Shown: positions 7,227 to 16,346, numbered from the stretch's first letter. The stretch is DNA of 64,000 nt from UKL13-2 sp044229235 (GCA_044229235.1 JBGATH010000013.1:31587-95586); one strand, 5' to 3'. Numbers and translations: made by a program. Notes: generated from the letters alone by a model not told the origin.

Positions 7227-9239
7227 CTAGCCGGCGAAGGCTTTGACAGCAGAGACCAGCGCCTCGGCGGTAATGCCGAAATGCTTGTACAGCACGCCGG
7301 CCGGCGCAGACTCGCCGAAGCTATCGATACCGATCACGGCGCCTTCCAGTCCGACGTATTTGCGCCAGTAGTCAGTGATGCCGGCCTCGATCGCCACACG
7401 CGGCACGCCCTTGGGCAGCACGCTGTCGCGGTAGGCGGCATCCTGCTTGTCGAACACGCAGGTGGAAGGCATCGACACCACGCGCACGAAGATGCCTTGT
7501 TCGGCCAGCGTTTTTTGTGCATCCATTGCCAGCGAGACTTCGGTGCCGGTGGCGATGATGACTGCCTTGAGTGCGCCGGCTTCCTTCGACAGCACGTAGC
7601 CGCCGCGCGCGACATTGGCCAGCGTGGCGGCATCGCGCTTCTGGAACGGCGAGTTCTGCCGCGAGAATACCAGGCATGTCGGGCCGTCCTTGCGTTGCAC
7701 CGCGCGCGCCCACGCGGCCGCGGCTTCCACCGTATCGCAAGGCCGCCACACGTCCATGTTGGGAATGATGCGCAACGAGGCCACGTGTTCCACCGACTGG
7801 TGGGTGGGACCGTCTTCGCCGAGGCCGATGGAGTCGTGTGTGAATACAGAGATGTTGCGCAGCTTCATGAGCGCGGCCATGCGCAGCGCATTGCGCGAGT
7901 AGTCGCTGAAGGTCAGGAAGGTGCCGGTGTAGGGAATCAGGCCGCCGTGCAGGGCGATGCCGTTGGCGATCGCCGTCATGCCGAATTCGCGCACGCCATA
8001 GGAAATGTAGTTGCCGCCTTGCTTGGCTGATATGGCCTTGGTGCCGCTCCAGTTGGTGAGGTTGGAGCCGGTCAGATCGGCCGAGCCGCCGATGAATTCC
8101 GGCAGCACCGGCGCCAGGCCCTCGATGGCCAGTTGTGACGCCTTGCGGGTGGCAACCGTCTCTGCCTTGTCGTTGGCTTTGGCGATCAGCGTCCCGACCG
8201 TTTCGGCAAAGCCGGCCGGCAGTTCGCCGGCCATGCGGCGCGTGAATTCCGCGGCGCGCTCGGGATATTGCTGCGCATAGGCGGCAAACGTGGCCTGCCA
8301 CTGCGCTTCCAGCGCGGCGCCCTTGTGGGTGGCATCCCAGGCGTCGTAGATATCCTGCGGAATCTCGAACGGCGCATGCGTCCAGCCCAGCGCCTCGCGG
8401 GTGGCGGCGACTTCCTTTTCACCCAGCGCGGCACCGTGGACCTTGTCGGTGCCGGCCAGGTTGGGCGAGCCCTTGCCGATCACGGTCTTGCAGCAGATCA
8501 GCGTGGGTCGTTTGCTGGCGGCCTTGGCGGCAGCAATGGCCGCCTCAACCTGTTTCGGATCGTGACCGTCCACGTCGGCAATCACCTGCCAGCCGTACGC
8601 CTCGAATCGCCGCGGCGTGTTGTCGGTGAACCAGCCCACCACCTTGCCGTCGATGGAAATGCCGTTGTCGTCGTAGAAGGCGATGAGCTTGCCCAGTTCC
8701 AGGGTACCGGCCAGCGAACAGGCCTCGTGCGAGATGCCTTCCATGACGCAGCCGTCGCCAAGGAAAACATAGGTGTGGTGATCGACGATATTGAGACCTT
8801 CAGCGTTGAACGTGCGCGCCAGTTCACGCTCGGCGATGGCCATACCGACGGCATTGCTGAGGCCCTGCCCCAGCGGGCCGGTGGTGGTTTCCACGCCGGG
8901 CGTCACGCCGGTTTCGGGATGTCCCGCGGTGCGCGAATGCAATTGGCGGAAGTTGCGAAGCTCTTCCATCGGCAGGTCGTAGCCGGTCAGGTGCAGCAGC
9001 GAATAGATCAGCATCGATCCGTGGCCGTTGGAGAGCACGAAACGGTCTCGATCCGGCCAACGCGGGTTTTTCGGGTTGTGCCGAAGGTGGCCACGCCACA
9101 GCACCTCCGCGATGTCGGCCATGCCCATGGGCGCGCCGGGGTGGCCGGAATTGGCCTTCTGGATGGCGTCCATCGACAGGGCGCGGATGGCATTGGCAAG
9201 CGTGGCGTGCGACAGGGAAGAGGCGTGGGTGGCGGACAT
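7227..9239 (-). CDS. tkt: Transketolase
   Basis: The 670-residue thiamine-diphosphate enzyme moves two-carbon units between sugar phosphates in the pentose phosphate and Calvin pathways. Visible family features include NSGHPGAPMGMADIAEVLW near the N-terminus, the ThDP-binding GDGCVMEGI...EA segment, and FTHDSIGLGEDGPTHQPVE-like sequence (here HQSVEH) in the pyrimidine domain. I chose the ATG at 9239 (MSATHASS...); the open frame runs further upstream but the extension is low-complexity and crosses the divergent promoter region. rpiA, another pentose phosphate gene, lies about 8 kb away and is not linked by operon. Confidence 0.95.
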   Translation of the reverse strand: MSATHASSLSHATLANAIRALSMDAIQKANSGHPGAPMGMADIAEVLWRGHLRHNPKNPRWPDRDRFVLSNGHGSMLIYSLLHLTGYDLPMEELRNFRQLHSRTAGHPETGVTPGVETTTGPLGQGLSNAVGMAIAERELARTFNAEGLNIVDHHTYVFLGDGCVMEGISHEACSLAGTLELGKLIAFYDDNGISIDGKVVGWFTDNTPRRFEAYGWQVIADVDGHDPKQVEAAIAAAKAASKRPTLICCKTVIGKGSPNLAGTDKVHGAALGEKEVAATREALGWTHAPFEIPQDIYDAWDATHKGAALEAQWQATFAAYAQQYPERAAEFTRRMAGELPAGFAETVGTLIAKANDKAETVATRKASQLAIEGLAPVLPEFIGGSADLTGSNLTNWSGTKAISAKQGGNYISYGVREFGMTAIANGIALHGGLIPYTGTFLTFSDYSRNALRMAALMKLRNISVFTHDSIGLGEDGPTHQSVEHVASLRIIPNMDVWRPCDTVEAAAAWARAVQRKDGPTCLVFSRQNSPFQKRDAATLANVARGGYVLSKEAGALKAVIIATGTEVSLAMDAQKTLAEQGIFVRVVSMPSTCVFDKQDAAYRDSVLPKGVPRVAIEAGITDYWRKYVGLEGAVIGIDSFGESAPAGVLYKHFGITAEALVSAVKAFAG

Positions 9240-9409
9240 GTGGGGGCTGGGGCGGGCGGTTGGGGAGAATCCGGGGACGGGCGGCTGCGCGGCAGGCCAC
9301 AGCAGCAAGCGGCCGGTCGCAGCGAGATTATAATTTAGCCCCCTCACCTCCTGCGTGTTTTGTTTGTTGCAAACGCAGGAAACAAGAACATCCAAAAGGA
9401 AATCGCCTC
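9240..9409. promoter_or_regulatory. Divergent promoter region of tkt and speD
   Basis: The 170-base gap separates divergent genes. ATTATAATT at 9327-9335 gives a TATAAT hexamer on both strands. No good -35 hexamer sits 16-18 bases away on either side, so the exact promoter is uncertain. AAAAGGAAA at about 9395-9403 is the speD ribosome site. Confidence 0.4.
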
Positions 9410-9829
9410 ATGAAGGGCCTGCACATCATTGGCGACCTGTACAACTGCGCACCCGGGGACACTCTCTGCTCCGCCGGCCACCTGCGCAAGCTCAGCATTG
9501 ACGCCTGCCGCCGGGTCGGCCTGACGGTGCTGGGCGAGCATTTCTACCAGTTTGACGGCGTCGATGCCACCCAAGCCGGCGGCGCCACCGGCGCCGTAGT
9601 TCTGGCTGAGTCGCACCTTGCGATTCACACCTGGCCGGAGCGCAGCCAGGCGACGCTCGACGTTTATGTCTGCAATGTCACTGCCGACAACAGCCGGAAA
9701 GCCGAGCAGCTTTACCAAGCGATGATCGATGCGCTTCAACCTGAGGATGTTCTGGCGCAGCGCATCTGGCGCGGCCGGGACCTGCCGGCGGGTCTTGCAG
9801 CGGCCCCCGCCGTGGCCGCAGCCGCCTGA
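9410..9829 (+). CDS. speD: S-adenosylmethionine decarboxylase proenzyme (class 1B type)
   Basis: The 139-residue proenzyme makes decarboxylated SAM, the aminopropyl donor for spermidine. The self-cleavage site is the family's E-S-H: LAESHLAIHTWPE with Glu67-Ser68, and Ser68 should become the pyruvoyl group. Conserved VYVCN and the C-terminal half are present. The length fits the small Bacillus/Thermotoga-like form (also called SpeH), not the large E. coli SpeD. The start at 9410 follows AAAAGGAAA. Only 7 bases separate it from speE, so the two are cotranscribed. Confidence 0.93.
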   Translation: MKGLHIIGDLYNCAPGDTLCSAGHLRKLSIDACRRVGLTVLGEHFYQFDGVDATQAGGATGAVVLAESHLAIHTWPERSQATLDVYVCNVTADNSRKAEQLYQAMIDALQPEDVLAQRIWRGRDLPAGLAAAPAVAAAA

Positions 9830-9836
9830 GGACCTC

Positions 9837-10691
9837 GTGGCCATCGCCGAGCGCTTGTACGAGAAGCTGACCGACAGCGCGGGCATGGTTTTCGACGGCG
9901 TACGCATCGATGCGCTGCAAACGGCGTTTCAGCTGATCGAGGTGTACGAGACGCCCGACTTCGGCAAACTGATGCGCATCGATGGCGCCAACATGACCAG
10001 CGAGCGCGACGAGTTCTTCTATCACGAGAACCTGGTGCACCCACCGGCCCTGGCGCATCCGGCGCCGAGGCGGGTGCTGGTCATCGGCGGTGGTGACGGC
10101 GGCGCGGTGGAAGAACTGTTGAAGCACCCGAGCGTGGAGCGGGTGGTGCTGGCCGAACTCGATGCCGGGGTCATCGACATTGCCCGGCGCCATTTCGCGG
10201 TGGTGCATGGCGGCGCGCTGGATGATCCCCGCGTGGAGATCCGCATCGGCGACGGCATGGAACTGGTGCGCAATACGGCAGAACGCTTCGACCTGATTTA
10301 TCTCGACCTGACCGATCCGGGCGGACCGGCGGATGCGCTCTATTCGCCGCCGTTTTTTGCCGATTGCAAACGCGCGCTGGCGGCAGGCGGCGCCCTGGTG
10401 CTGCACATCGGCTCGCCCTTCTTCCACGCAGACCGCGTCAGCGCCAGCCTGCACAATCTGCGCGCCGTATTCGCGCTTGCATCGCCCTGGTTCGTGCACA
10501 TCCCGGTCTATGGGGCGACGTGGGGCTTTGCCTGCGCATCAGAAACAATCGATGTGGCGTCGCTGTCGCGACAGGAAATCACATCGCGGCTTCGGCAACG
10601 CGGAATCGGCCACCTGCAGTTTTATGACGCCGAAACTCACGCGGGGATGTTTGCCCATCCGGCCTGTCTGCGGCGATTGGTCGCACCCTGA
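9837..10691 (+). CDS. speE: Spermidine synthase
   Basis: The 284-residue aminopropyltransferase contains YHENLVHP (62-69), the SAM-type nucleotide motif VLVIGGGDGGA (80-90) and the catalytic YLDLTDPGG region near 153. It transfers aminopropyl from decarboxylated SAM to putrescine. The chosen start is GTG at 9837, just after the speD stop, with GAGG overlapping that stop as ribosome site. A longer reading from 9729 would run through speD in another frame and has an arginine/proline-rich, non-family N-terminus. Translation coupling with speD is likely. Confidence 0.92.
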   Translation: MAIAERLYEKLTDSAGMVFDGVRIDALQTAFQLIEVYETPDFGKLMRIDGANMTSERDEFFYHENLVHPPALAHPAPRRVLVIGGGDGGAVEELLKHPSVERVVLAELDAGVIDIARRHFAVVHGGALDDPRVEIRIGDGMELVRNTAERFDLIYLDLTDPGGPADALYSPPFFADCKRALAAGGALVLHIGSPFFHADRVSASLHNLRAVFALASPWFVHIPVYGATWGFACASETIDVASLSRQEITSRLRQRGIGHLQFYDAETHAGMFAHPACLRRLVAP

Positions 10692-10770
10692 GGGGTTCCG
10701 GTCGCAACGCCGAAACACCCGCGCCGCGGTTTGTTAAGATGACCGTTCGTTTCGTTTCGAAAGTACCGAA

Positions 10771-11100
10771 ATGCTGAAGCGCGCTCGCAAATCCAGTTCG
10801 ACTGTGACCCTGGTGTTGATCGGTGCCGCCGCTCTGGGCGGCCTCACCGGGTGTTCCAAGGAGGAAGTTCGCCGTGACGTGTACGCCAGCAAGGCGGATT
10901 GTCTGGCGGATTGGGGCAACACGCCTGCCGATTGCGAGCCGGCGTACGATCGCCCGACCGGCAACGGCCACGTCACTCACTATTACGGCCGGCCCTACAC
11001 CTACACCGGCTCGACGGCGTCACGCTCCGGCAGGACCATAGGCAGCAGCACCGTCAGCCGCGGCGGCTTCGGCAGCAGCGGCCACTCGGCTTCGGGCTGA
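10771..11100 (+). CDS. YgiB/YjfM-like (DUF1190-type) lipoprotein
   Basis: The 109-residue protein has a positively charged N-terminus, a hydrophobic segment and the lipobox LTGC with Cys28. The mature part carries the cysteine-bearing SKADCLADWGNTPADCEPAY, then a Ser/Gly-rich tail. This resembles YgiB/YjfM of E. coli, which accompany the YgiC/YjfC ATP-grasp enzymes, as here. The product is shorter than E. coli YgiB. Function is unknown in the family; genomic partnership suggests a role in the same envelope-linked modification. Confidence 0.65.
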   Translation: MLKRARKSSSTVTLVLIGAAALGGLTGCSKEEVRRDVYASKADCLADWGNTPADCEPAYDRPTGNGHVTHYYGRPYTYTGSTASRSGRTIGSSTVSRGGFGSSGHSASG

Positions 11101-11181
11101 GATGGTCCGCATGTCGCCGCGCACACCCCCCGCCGCCGCATTCGCCACACTGACTCGCTGGCGACTCTCCTCGTGCGCACC

Positions 11182-12321
11182 ATGAAGCGTATCGACTGCA
11201 TCCCGCGTCCGGACTGGCCAAGGAAAATGGAGGAACTCGGTTTTTCGTTCCATTCCATCGATGGCATCTACTGGGACGAACGCGCGGCCTACGTGTTCAC
11301 CGCAGAGGAAATCAACAAGCTGGAAACGGCCACCAATGACCTGCACCAGATGTGCATCGATGCAGCCGGCAGCGTCATCAAGTCCGGCGATTATTCGCGC
11401 TTCGCCATCCCGCCCGAATTCATCACCATGGTCGAACGGTCGTGGAACGATGACGAGGCCACCCTGTTCGGACGTTTTGATTTTTCATGGGACGGCCACG
11501 GCGCGCCCAAGATGCTGGAATACAACGCCGATACGCCGACTTCGCTCATCGAGGCCAGCGTCGCGCAGTGGTACTGGCTGCAGGAAGTGATCGTGCCGGG
11601 CAAGCCGATGGCCGACCAGTTCAACAGCCTGCACGAGAAGCTGATCGAGCGCTGGAAGGAAATCGTGGAGGAGCTGCCGGACAAGGTGGTGTACTTCACC
11701 TGCATCGGCGAATCGGAAGAGGATGTCGGCAACCTGGACTACCTGTGCGACGTCGCCACCCAGGCCGGCGTGGAGACGCGCTACATCGACATCACCGATA
11801 TTGGCTGGGATGCCGTGGCCAAGAAGTTCGCCGACACCGCCAACACCGAGATACGCACGCTGTTCAAGCTCTACCCCTGGGAATGGATGGTGCGCGAAGC
11901 CTTCGGCATGAATCTGATCAAGAGCGACATGCGGGTGATCGAGCCGGCGTGGAAGATGCTGCTGTCGAACAAGGCCATCCTGCCGGTGCTGTGGCAGCTG
12001 TTTCCGGATCACCCCAACCTGCTGCCGGCGTATTACGAGCCGCAGAAATTCGCCGCTGATTACGTGAAGAAGCCGATCCTGTCGCGCGAGGGGGCCAACG
12101 TCACCATCAAGACCGACAAGGGCATCATCGACATTCCCGGCGAATACGGTGCCGAGGGATTCATTTACCAGGGCTATCACCCGCTACCGGTTTACGCGGG
12201 CAGCCACACCGTCATCGGCAGCTGGATCGTCGGCGACGAGGCCGCCGGCATGGGCATTCGCGAAGACGAATCGCCCGTCACCAAGAACACCAGCCGTTTT
12301 TTGCCGCACTACTTCGAATGA
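11182..12321 (+). CDS. Glutathionylspermidine synthase-family ATP-grasp amidoligase (YgiC/YjfC-like)
   Basis: The 379-residue protein belongs to the family of the synthetase half of GspS: MKRIDCIPRPDWPRKMEELGFSFH start, FDFSWDGHGAPKMLEYNADTPTSLIEA (about residues 95-121), CIGESEEDVGNLDYL, KPILSREGANV (about 296-306) and the C-terminal GSWIVGDEAAGMGIREDE. The ATP-grasp domain forms amide bonds; GspS joins glutathione to spermidine. There is no amidase domain. The setting right behind speD-speE supports a polyamine as one substrate; the other is unknown. GTG at 11173 is an alternative start. Confidence 0.85.
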   Translation: MKRIDCIPRPDWPRKMEELGFSFHSIDGIYWDERAAYVFTAEEINKLETATNDLHQMCIDAAGSVIKSGDYSRFAIPPEFITMVERSWNDDEATLFGRFDFSWDGHGAPKMLEYNADTPTSLIEASVAQWYWLQEVIVPGKPMADQFNSLHEKLIERWKEIVEELPDKVVYFTCIGESEEDVGNLDYLCDVATQAGVETRYIDITDIGWDAVAKKFADTANTEIRTLFKLYPWEWMVREAFGMNLIKSDMRVIEPAWKMLLSNKAILPVLWQLFPDHPNLLPAYYEPQKFAADYVKKPILSREGANVTIKTDKGIIDIPGEYGAEGFIYQGYHPLPVYAGSHTVIGSWIVGDEAAGMGIREDESPVTKNTSRFLPHYFE

Positions 12322-12331
12322 GGAACCGCAC

Positions 12332-12748
12332 ATGACCCAATTGCACATCATGGAATCCTTCGGTGGCTTCGACGATTTCCTGCTCTATCTCGCCATTTCC
12401 AGTGTGTTGCTGGCCGTATTCGTCACCATCTACGTGAGGATCACGCCTTACCGGGAAATTGCGCTTATCCGCGACAACAACATGGCCGCGGCGTTCAGCC
12501 TGTCCGGCACCGTGCTGGGCATGGTCATCCCGCTGGCCAACGCGGTTGAATACAGCGTGAGCCCGGTCGACATGGCGATCTGGGGATTCATTGCGCTGGG
12601 CATCCAGTTGCTGGTGTTCGTGATCGCGCGCATCGCCTTGCCCAATATTGCCGTGGACATTCCGGCCGGAAAGACGGCACCGGGATTTTTTCTGGGCGTG
12701 ATTTCGGTGGCGGCCGGCGTGTTGAATGCGGCGTGCATGACGTACTGA
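12332..12748 (+). CDS. YjfL-like DUF350 membrane protein
   Basis: The 138-residue protein has four predicted membrane segments (about residues 15-35, 48-70, 80-102 and 112-134), the conserved NNMAAAFSLSGTVLGMVIPL motif and a C-terminal GVISVAAGVLNAACMTY, all typical of DUF350/YjfL. It starts 10 bases after the YgiC-like stop with GAGGAAC as ribosome site. In E. coli the yjfL gene sits in the same neighbourhood as yjfM and yjfC. Its biochemical role is unknown. Confidence 0.85.
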   Translation: MTQLHIMESFGGFDDFLLYLAISSVLLAVFVTIYVRITPYREIALIRDNNMAAAFSLSGTVLGMVIPLANAVEYSVSPVDMAIWGFIALGIQLLVFVIARIALPNIAVDIPAGKTAPGFFLGVISVAAGVLNAACMTY

Positions 12749-12785
12749 AAGGTTCCGCACCGTTCAAAGCTTCGCAAGGGGAGCC

Positions 12786-12841
12786 CCAGCATTGGCGCGC
12801 CTTCCAGACCGAAATGCCGCCAGAAACCGCGCCAATGCTGG
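12786..12841. repeat. 56-bp palindromic repeat family, copy B
   Basis: CCAGCATTGGCGCG ... CGCGCCAATGCTGG form near-perfect 14-base arms around a loop containing CCGAAATGCCGCC. The element lies between the convergent yjfL-like and IMPase-family genes, where it could also act as a hairpin barrier to transcription. Confidence 0.85.
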
Positions 12842-12862
12842 ATCTACACCATCAAGTGCGGG

Positions 12863-13732
12863 CTAGATATGCCCGCGCACCCAGCGTTTCCACTCCTCAA
12901 ACAGGGCCGGATGCCGGGCCGCGATCACCGAACGCTCCCAGCTTGCATCCTTCGGATCCACCCGCCAGTAATCGTCGTGCAGCAGCGTGGCCAGGCGCCC
13001 GCCTGATTCCTCGAGGATAAGCGCGCCGGCGGCGTAGTCCCACGGTTGCTCGCCGGCATGCAGGAAGGCGTCGACCCGGCCGCTGGCCAGATGACACCAC
13101 TGCAGCACCGAGGCGCCGCTCATGCGCAAGGTCTTGAAGGGCGGGTGATGAAACAGCGCGCGGCTGGTGCGGCCAAGGCGCTTGTAGCGCCCGACTTCGA
13201 CGCTCGCATCCGCCAGATGAACGGTGGGGTGCATGCGCAGGCGTTTGCCGTCGAGAAAGGCGCCGTGGTGACGCATGGCGTGGAACAGTTCACCGCTGTT
13301 GGGGTCGAGCACCACGCCAAGCACGCTTTTGCGCTGGTGCATCAGCGCCACCGAGACGCCGAAATAGCGCTTGCCGTTGGCGAAGTTGCTGGTGCCGTCG
13401 AGTGGGTCCACGCACCAGAACCAGGGTGCCTCGCGCCAGATCTGTTTTTGCGCATCCTCGGGCATTTCTTCGCCCAGCACCGGGCAATTGAATATCGCCG
13501 GCAGCGCGACCACCAGCGCCGCTTCCACGGCGCGGTCGGCAGCGGTGACGATGGAGCCATCGTGTTTGCGCTCGGCGGCAACGTGGCGAAAGCGCGGCAT
13601 CAGTTCGCGTGCCGACACGTCCCGCATCAGTCCGGCCACTGCCGGGATCATCGGCGCCAGTGCCGGGCCAACATGGCTTTCATGGCCAAGCAGGGAGGCA
13701 TCTGTCGCGGCGGAAACGTCGATGTCGAGCAT
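12863..13732 (-). CDS. Inositol monophosphatase-family phosphatase (possible histidinol-phosphatase)
   Basis: The protein has the metal-binding signature of the family: VLGEEMPED, WCVDPLDGTSNFANG, and WDYAAGALILEESGG, so it is a Li+-sensitive-type Mg2+ phosphomonoesterase. HisN-type histidinol-phosphatases belong to this family. The his operon in this window encodes only the dehydratase form of HisB, so a separate phosphatase is needed, and this gene is a candidate. The other options are inositol-1-phosphatase, CysQ-like or SuhB-like activity. I start it at the ATG at 13732 (289 residues); GTG at 13798 gives 22 more residues but overlaps the divergent promoter region. Confidence 0.82.
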   Translation of the reverse strand: MLDIDVSAATDASLLGHESHVGPALAPMIPAVAGLMRDVSARELMPRFRHVAAERKHDGSIVTAADRAVEAALVVALPAIFNCPVLGEEMPEDAQKQIWREAPWFWCVDPLDGTSNFANGKRYFGVSVALMHQRKSVLGVVLDPNSGELFHAMRHHGAFLDGKRLRMHPTVHLADASVEVGRYKRLGRTSRALFHHPPFKTLRMSGASVLQWCHLASGRVDAFLHAGEQPWDYAAGALILEESGGRLATLLHDDYWRVDPKDASWERSVIAARHPALFEEWKRWVRGHI

Positions 13733-13783
13733 CTTGTGCGGGTGGAGCGGCGTGGACGGGGGTGGGTGCAACTCTGGGGAAAC

Positions 13784-13818
13784 TATAATAGCGCTCACAT
13801 TCTAGGTGACCTGACGCT
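13784..13818 (+). promoter_or_regulatory. Candidate -10 and ribosome site for rsmE
   Basis: ACTATAAT gives a consensus TATAAT at 13784-13789, and AGGTGA at 13804-13809 lies 9 bases before the GTG start at 13819. No good -35 hexamer is visible, so an activator or an extended -10 context would be needed. The ribosome site supports the GTG start. Confidence 0.4.
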
Positions 13819-14565
13819 GTGACCGCTCCCCGCTTCTTTTGTTCGACACCGCTGCCGCGGTCAATGGCATTGCCGGCGACGATCGAGGTCGGCGAAGAGG
13901 TTGCGCGCCACCTGGCGGTACTGCGCCTTCAGCCCGGCGGCGACATCAGCCTGTTCGACGGTGGCGGCGGCGAGTTTGCGGCGCGCATCGGCGTGATCGG
14001 CAAGCGCGGCGCCACGGTGGATTTGCGGGTGTTCAACCCGGTGGAGCGCGAATCGCCGCTTTTGGTCACGCTGGTACAGGCGCTGGCGACCAGCGACAAG
14101 ATGGACCTGATCGTGCAAAAGGCGGTGGAACTGGGCGCAGTTGCCATCCAGCCCGTGGCCAGTGAACGCGCAACGCTGAAGTTGAGCGGTGAACGTGCGG
14201 AAAAGCGCGCGGCCCACTGGCAGGCGATCGCGCGCGCAGCCTGCGAACAGTGTGGCCGCAACCGGGTTCCTGTCGTCAACGAAGTGTTGACCCTTGCCGA
14301 CTGGCTGGCACTGCCGGTGGCCGGCACCCGCATTCTCATGCACCCGCAAGCCGAGGCGTCGCTGCCGGTGCTGGCGGCGACTTCGCCGCGGCAACCGATC
14401 CACGTTCTGGTCGGCCCCGAGGGTGGCTTCTCCGCGCGCGAGCTGGCGATGGCAGCTGAACGCGGCGTGCGGGCCTGTCGCTTCGGTCCGCGTGTATTGC
14501 GCACCGAAACCGCCGGGCTTGCCGCGCTGGCGGCGCTGAATGCGGTCGCGGGCGACCTCAATTAG
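13819..14565 (+). CDS. rsmE: 16S rRNA (uracil-1498-N3)-methyltransferase
   Basis: The 248-residue SPOUT methyltransferase methylates U1498 of 16S rRNA. Characteristic segments are the N-terminal PUA-like region with VARHLAVLRLQPGGDISLFDG, LVQALATSDKMDLIVQKAVELGA (about 77-99), and the trefoil-knot signature VLVGPEGGFSARELAMA (about 202-218) followed by FGPRVLRTETAGLAAL. GTG start at 13819 after AGGTGA. It stands before argA with a 121-base gap and may be cotranscribed. Confidence 0.93.
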   Translation: MTAPRFFCSTPLPRSMALPATIEVGEEVARHLAVLRLQPGGDISLFDGGGGEFAARIGVIGKRGATVDLRVFNPVERESPLLVTLVQALATSDKMDLIVQKAVELGAVAIQPVASERATLKLSGERAEKRAAHWQAIARAACEQCGRNRVPVVNEVLTLADWLALPVAGTRILMHPQAEASLPVLAATSPRQPIHVLVGPEGGFSARELAMAAERGVRACRFGPRVLRTETAGLAALAALNAVAGDLN

Positions 14566-14686
14566 CGGGGCGCCTGTGCATGCCGTAAAATCCAGCGTGC
14601 TTGATGCAGGCCGCCGGGTGGCGCCGGCGCGCGACTTGCGCATTTGTGCCTGAAATCCGCGCAGCGATTTCATCTCCTACACCTCC

Positions 14687-16021
14687 ATGGCCAAGAACGA
14701 CGCAAAAAAACTTGAAGTGTTCGTGAAGTGGTTTCGCAGCGCCACGCCGTTCATTCACGAGTTCGGCGGCCGTACCATCGTCATTGCCTTCGGTGGTGAG
14801 GTGCTATCTGACGGCGAGCTCATGCAGCTGGCGCACGACATCAACGTCCTGGTGAGCCTGGAGATTCGCGTGGTGCTGGTGCACGGCACCCGGCCACAGG
14901 TTGAAGACCAGCTGCGACAGCACGGCGTGGAAACGCAACTGGTCGATGGCAAGCGCGTAACCGACGACGCTGTGCTGAAGTGCGTGAAGGAAGCCAACGG
15001 CATCGTCCGCATGGAGATCGAGGCGACCCTGTCGACGGAGCTCGCCAACTCGCCCATGGCCAATGCCGACATCCGCGTGTCGTCCGGCAACTTCATCACC
15101 GCCAGGCCGCTCGGCGTGCGCGACGGCGTCGACTACATGCATACCGGCCAGGTGCGCAAGGTGGATGTGGAGGGCATCAACCGCCGCCTCGACGATGACG
15201 AGGTGGTACTGATTTCGCCCATCGGCTTTTCGCCCACCGGCGAGATTTTCAACTGCACCATGGAAGATGTGGCGACCTCGGTGGCCATTGCGCTCAAGGC
15301 CGAGAAGCTGATCTTCCTCGTGGAAACACTGGGCGCCACCGACAGCAAGGAAAAGCTCCTCAATGAGCTTACCGCGCAGGCGGCACAGGAAGCCCTCAAC
15401 TCGGTGCGCTATGGCGGCCAGACCGAGGATATTCGCCTGTTCCTGCCCTGCGCCATCAAGGCGGTTCGCGAAGGCGTGAAGCGCGCCCACCTCATCAGCC
15501 GGCACGTCGATGGCGCGCTGCTGATGGAGCTGTTTACGCATCACGGTATCGGCACCATGGTCGTGCTCGAGTCGCCGGACAAGCTGCGCAATGCCACGCC
15601 GGCCGACATTGACGGGATCATGGCGATCATCGATCCGCTGGTGGAGCGCGGCATACTGGTGGCGCGTGACCGCGACGCGATCGAGAAGGAAATCGACCGT
15701 TACATCGTGCTGGCGCAGGAAGAGGAAATTATCGGTTGCGCGGCATTGCACCCGTTTCCGGCGGACAAGGCGGTCGAGCTGGCCTGTCTCGCGGTCAATC
15801 CTTTTTACCGCGACGGCGGCCGCGGCGAGCGCATCCTGCATTTTGCCGAGAAGACCGCCAAGGAGCGAGGCATGAAGACGCTGTTCGTGCTGACGACGCA
15901 AACCACCCACTGGTTCATCGAGCGCGGCTTCGCCGAGGCCGACGTGAGCAAGTTGCCTGCGGAGAAACAGGCCTCATATAACTATCAGCGGCGTTCGAAG
16001 ATTTACACGAAAGCCCTCTGA
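14687..16021 (+). CDS. argA: N-acetylglutamate synthase
   Basis: The 444-residue bifunctional-fold protein has an N-terminal amino-acid-kinase domain (about 1-290; TIVIAFGGEVL, VLVHGTRPQVEDQL, KRVTD) that binds arginine and a C-terminal GNAT acetyltransferase domain (about 300-444; LACLAVNPFYRDGGRGERIL acetyl-CoA loop). It acetylates glutamate in the first step of arginine synthesis and is normally feedback-inhibited by arginine. The kinase domain is the E. coli ArgA type, lacking kinase activity. Length is normal. Confidence 0.95.
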   Translation: MAKNDAKKLEVFVKWFRSATPFIHEFGGRTIVIAFGGEVLSDGELMQLAHDINVLVSLEIRVVLVHGTRPQVEDQLRQHGVETQLVDGKRVTDDAVLKCVKEANGIVRMEIEATLSTELANSPMANADIRVSSGNFITARPLGVRDGVDYMHTGQVRKVDVEGINRRLDDDEVVLISPIGFSPTGEIFNCTMEDVATSVAIALKAEKLIFLVETLGATDSKEKLLNELTAQAAQEALNSVRYGGQTEDIRLFLPCAIKAVREGVKRAHLISRHVDGALLMELFTHHGIGTMVVLESPDKLRNATPADIDGIMAIIDPLVERGILVARDRDAIEKEIDRYIVLAQEEEIIGCAALHPFPADKAVELACLAVNPFYRDGGRGERILHFAEKTAKERGMKTLFVLTTQTTHWFIERGFAEADVSKLPAEKQASYNYQRRSKIYTKAL

Positions 16022-16057
16022 ATCCTGAATTCAACAAGACCGTCACCGGAGCAAACC

Positions 16058-16330
16058 ATGGCAAGAATGATCCAATGCGTCAAACTCAAGACCGAAGCCG
16101 AAGGGATGGATTTCCCGCCCTACCCCGGCCCGATCGGCAAACAACTTTACGAGCAGGTTTCCAAGGTTGCCTGGAAGGCATGGCTCGATCACCAGAAGAT
16201 GCTGGTCAACGAGAACCGCCTGAACCTGGCGGACCAGAAGGCACGCAAGTACCTGGAAGAGCAGATGGTGCGGCATTTCTTCGGCGAGGGCGCCGACCAG
16301 GCTTCGGGCTGGGTACCACCCGCGGCTTAG
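16058..16330 (+). CDS. yggX: Fe(2+)-trafficking protein YggX
   Basis: The 90-residue protein is a clear YggX: MARMIQCVKL with the conserved Cys7, then EGMDFPPYPGPIGKQLYE, WLDHQKMLVNENRLNLAD and MVRHFFGEG. The family protects Fe-S clusters and participates in iron handling under oxidative stress. It follows argA by 36 bases and ends just before a strong terminator, so it is likely the last gene of an rsmE/argA/yggX transcript. Confidence 0.95.
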   Translation: MARMIQCVKLKTEAEGMDFPPYPGPIGKQLYEQVSKVAWKAWLDHQKMLVNENRLNLADQKARKYLEEQMVRHFFGEGADQASGWVPPAA

Positions 16331-16346
16331 CGCGGTCCCGGGCATG

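Noticed and set aside
9239..9395. A longer N-terminus for transketolase
   Set aside because: The extension crosses the divergent speD promoter region and has no family match; the family start is MSATHASS at 9239.
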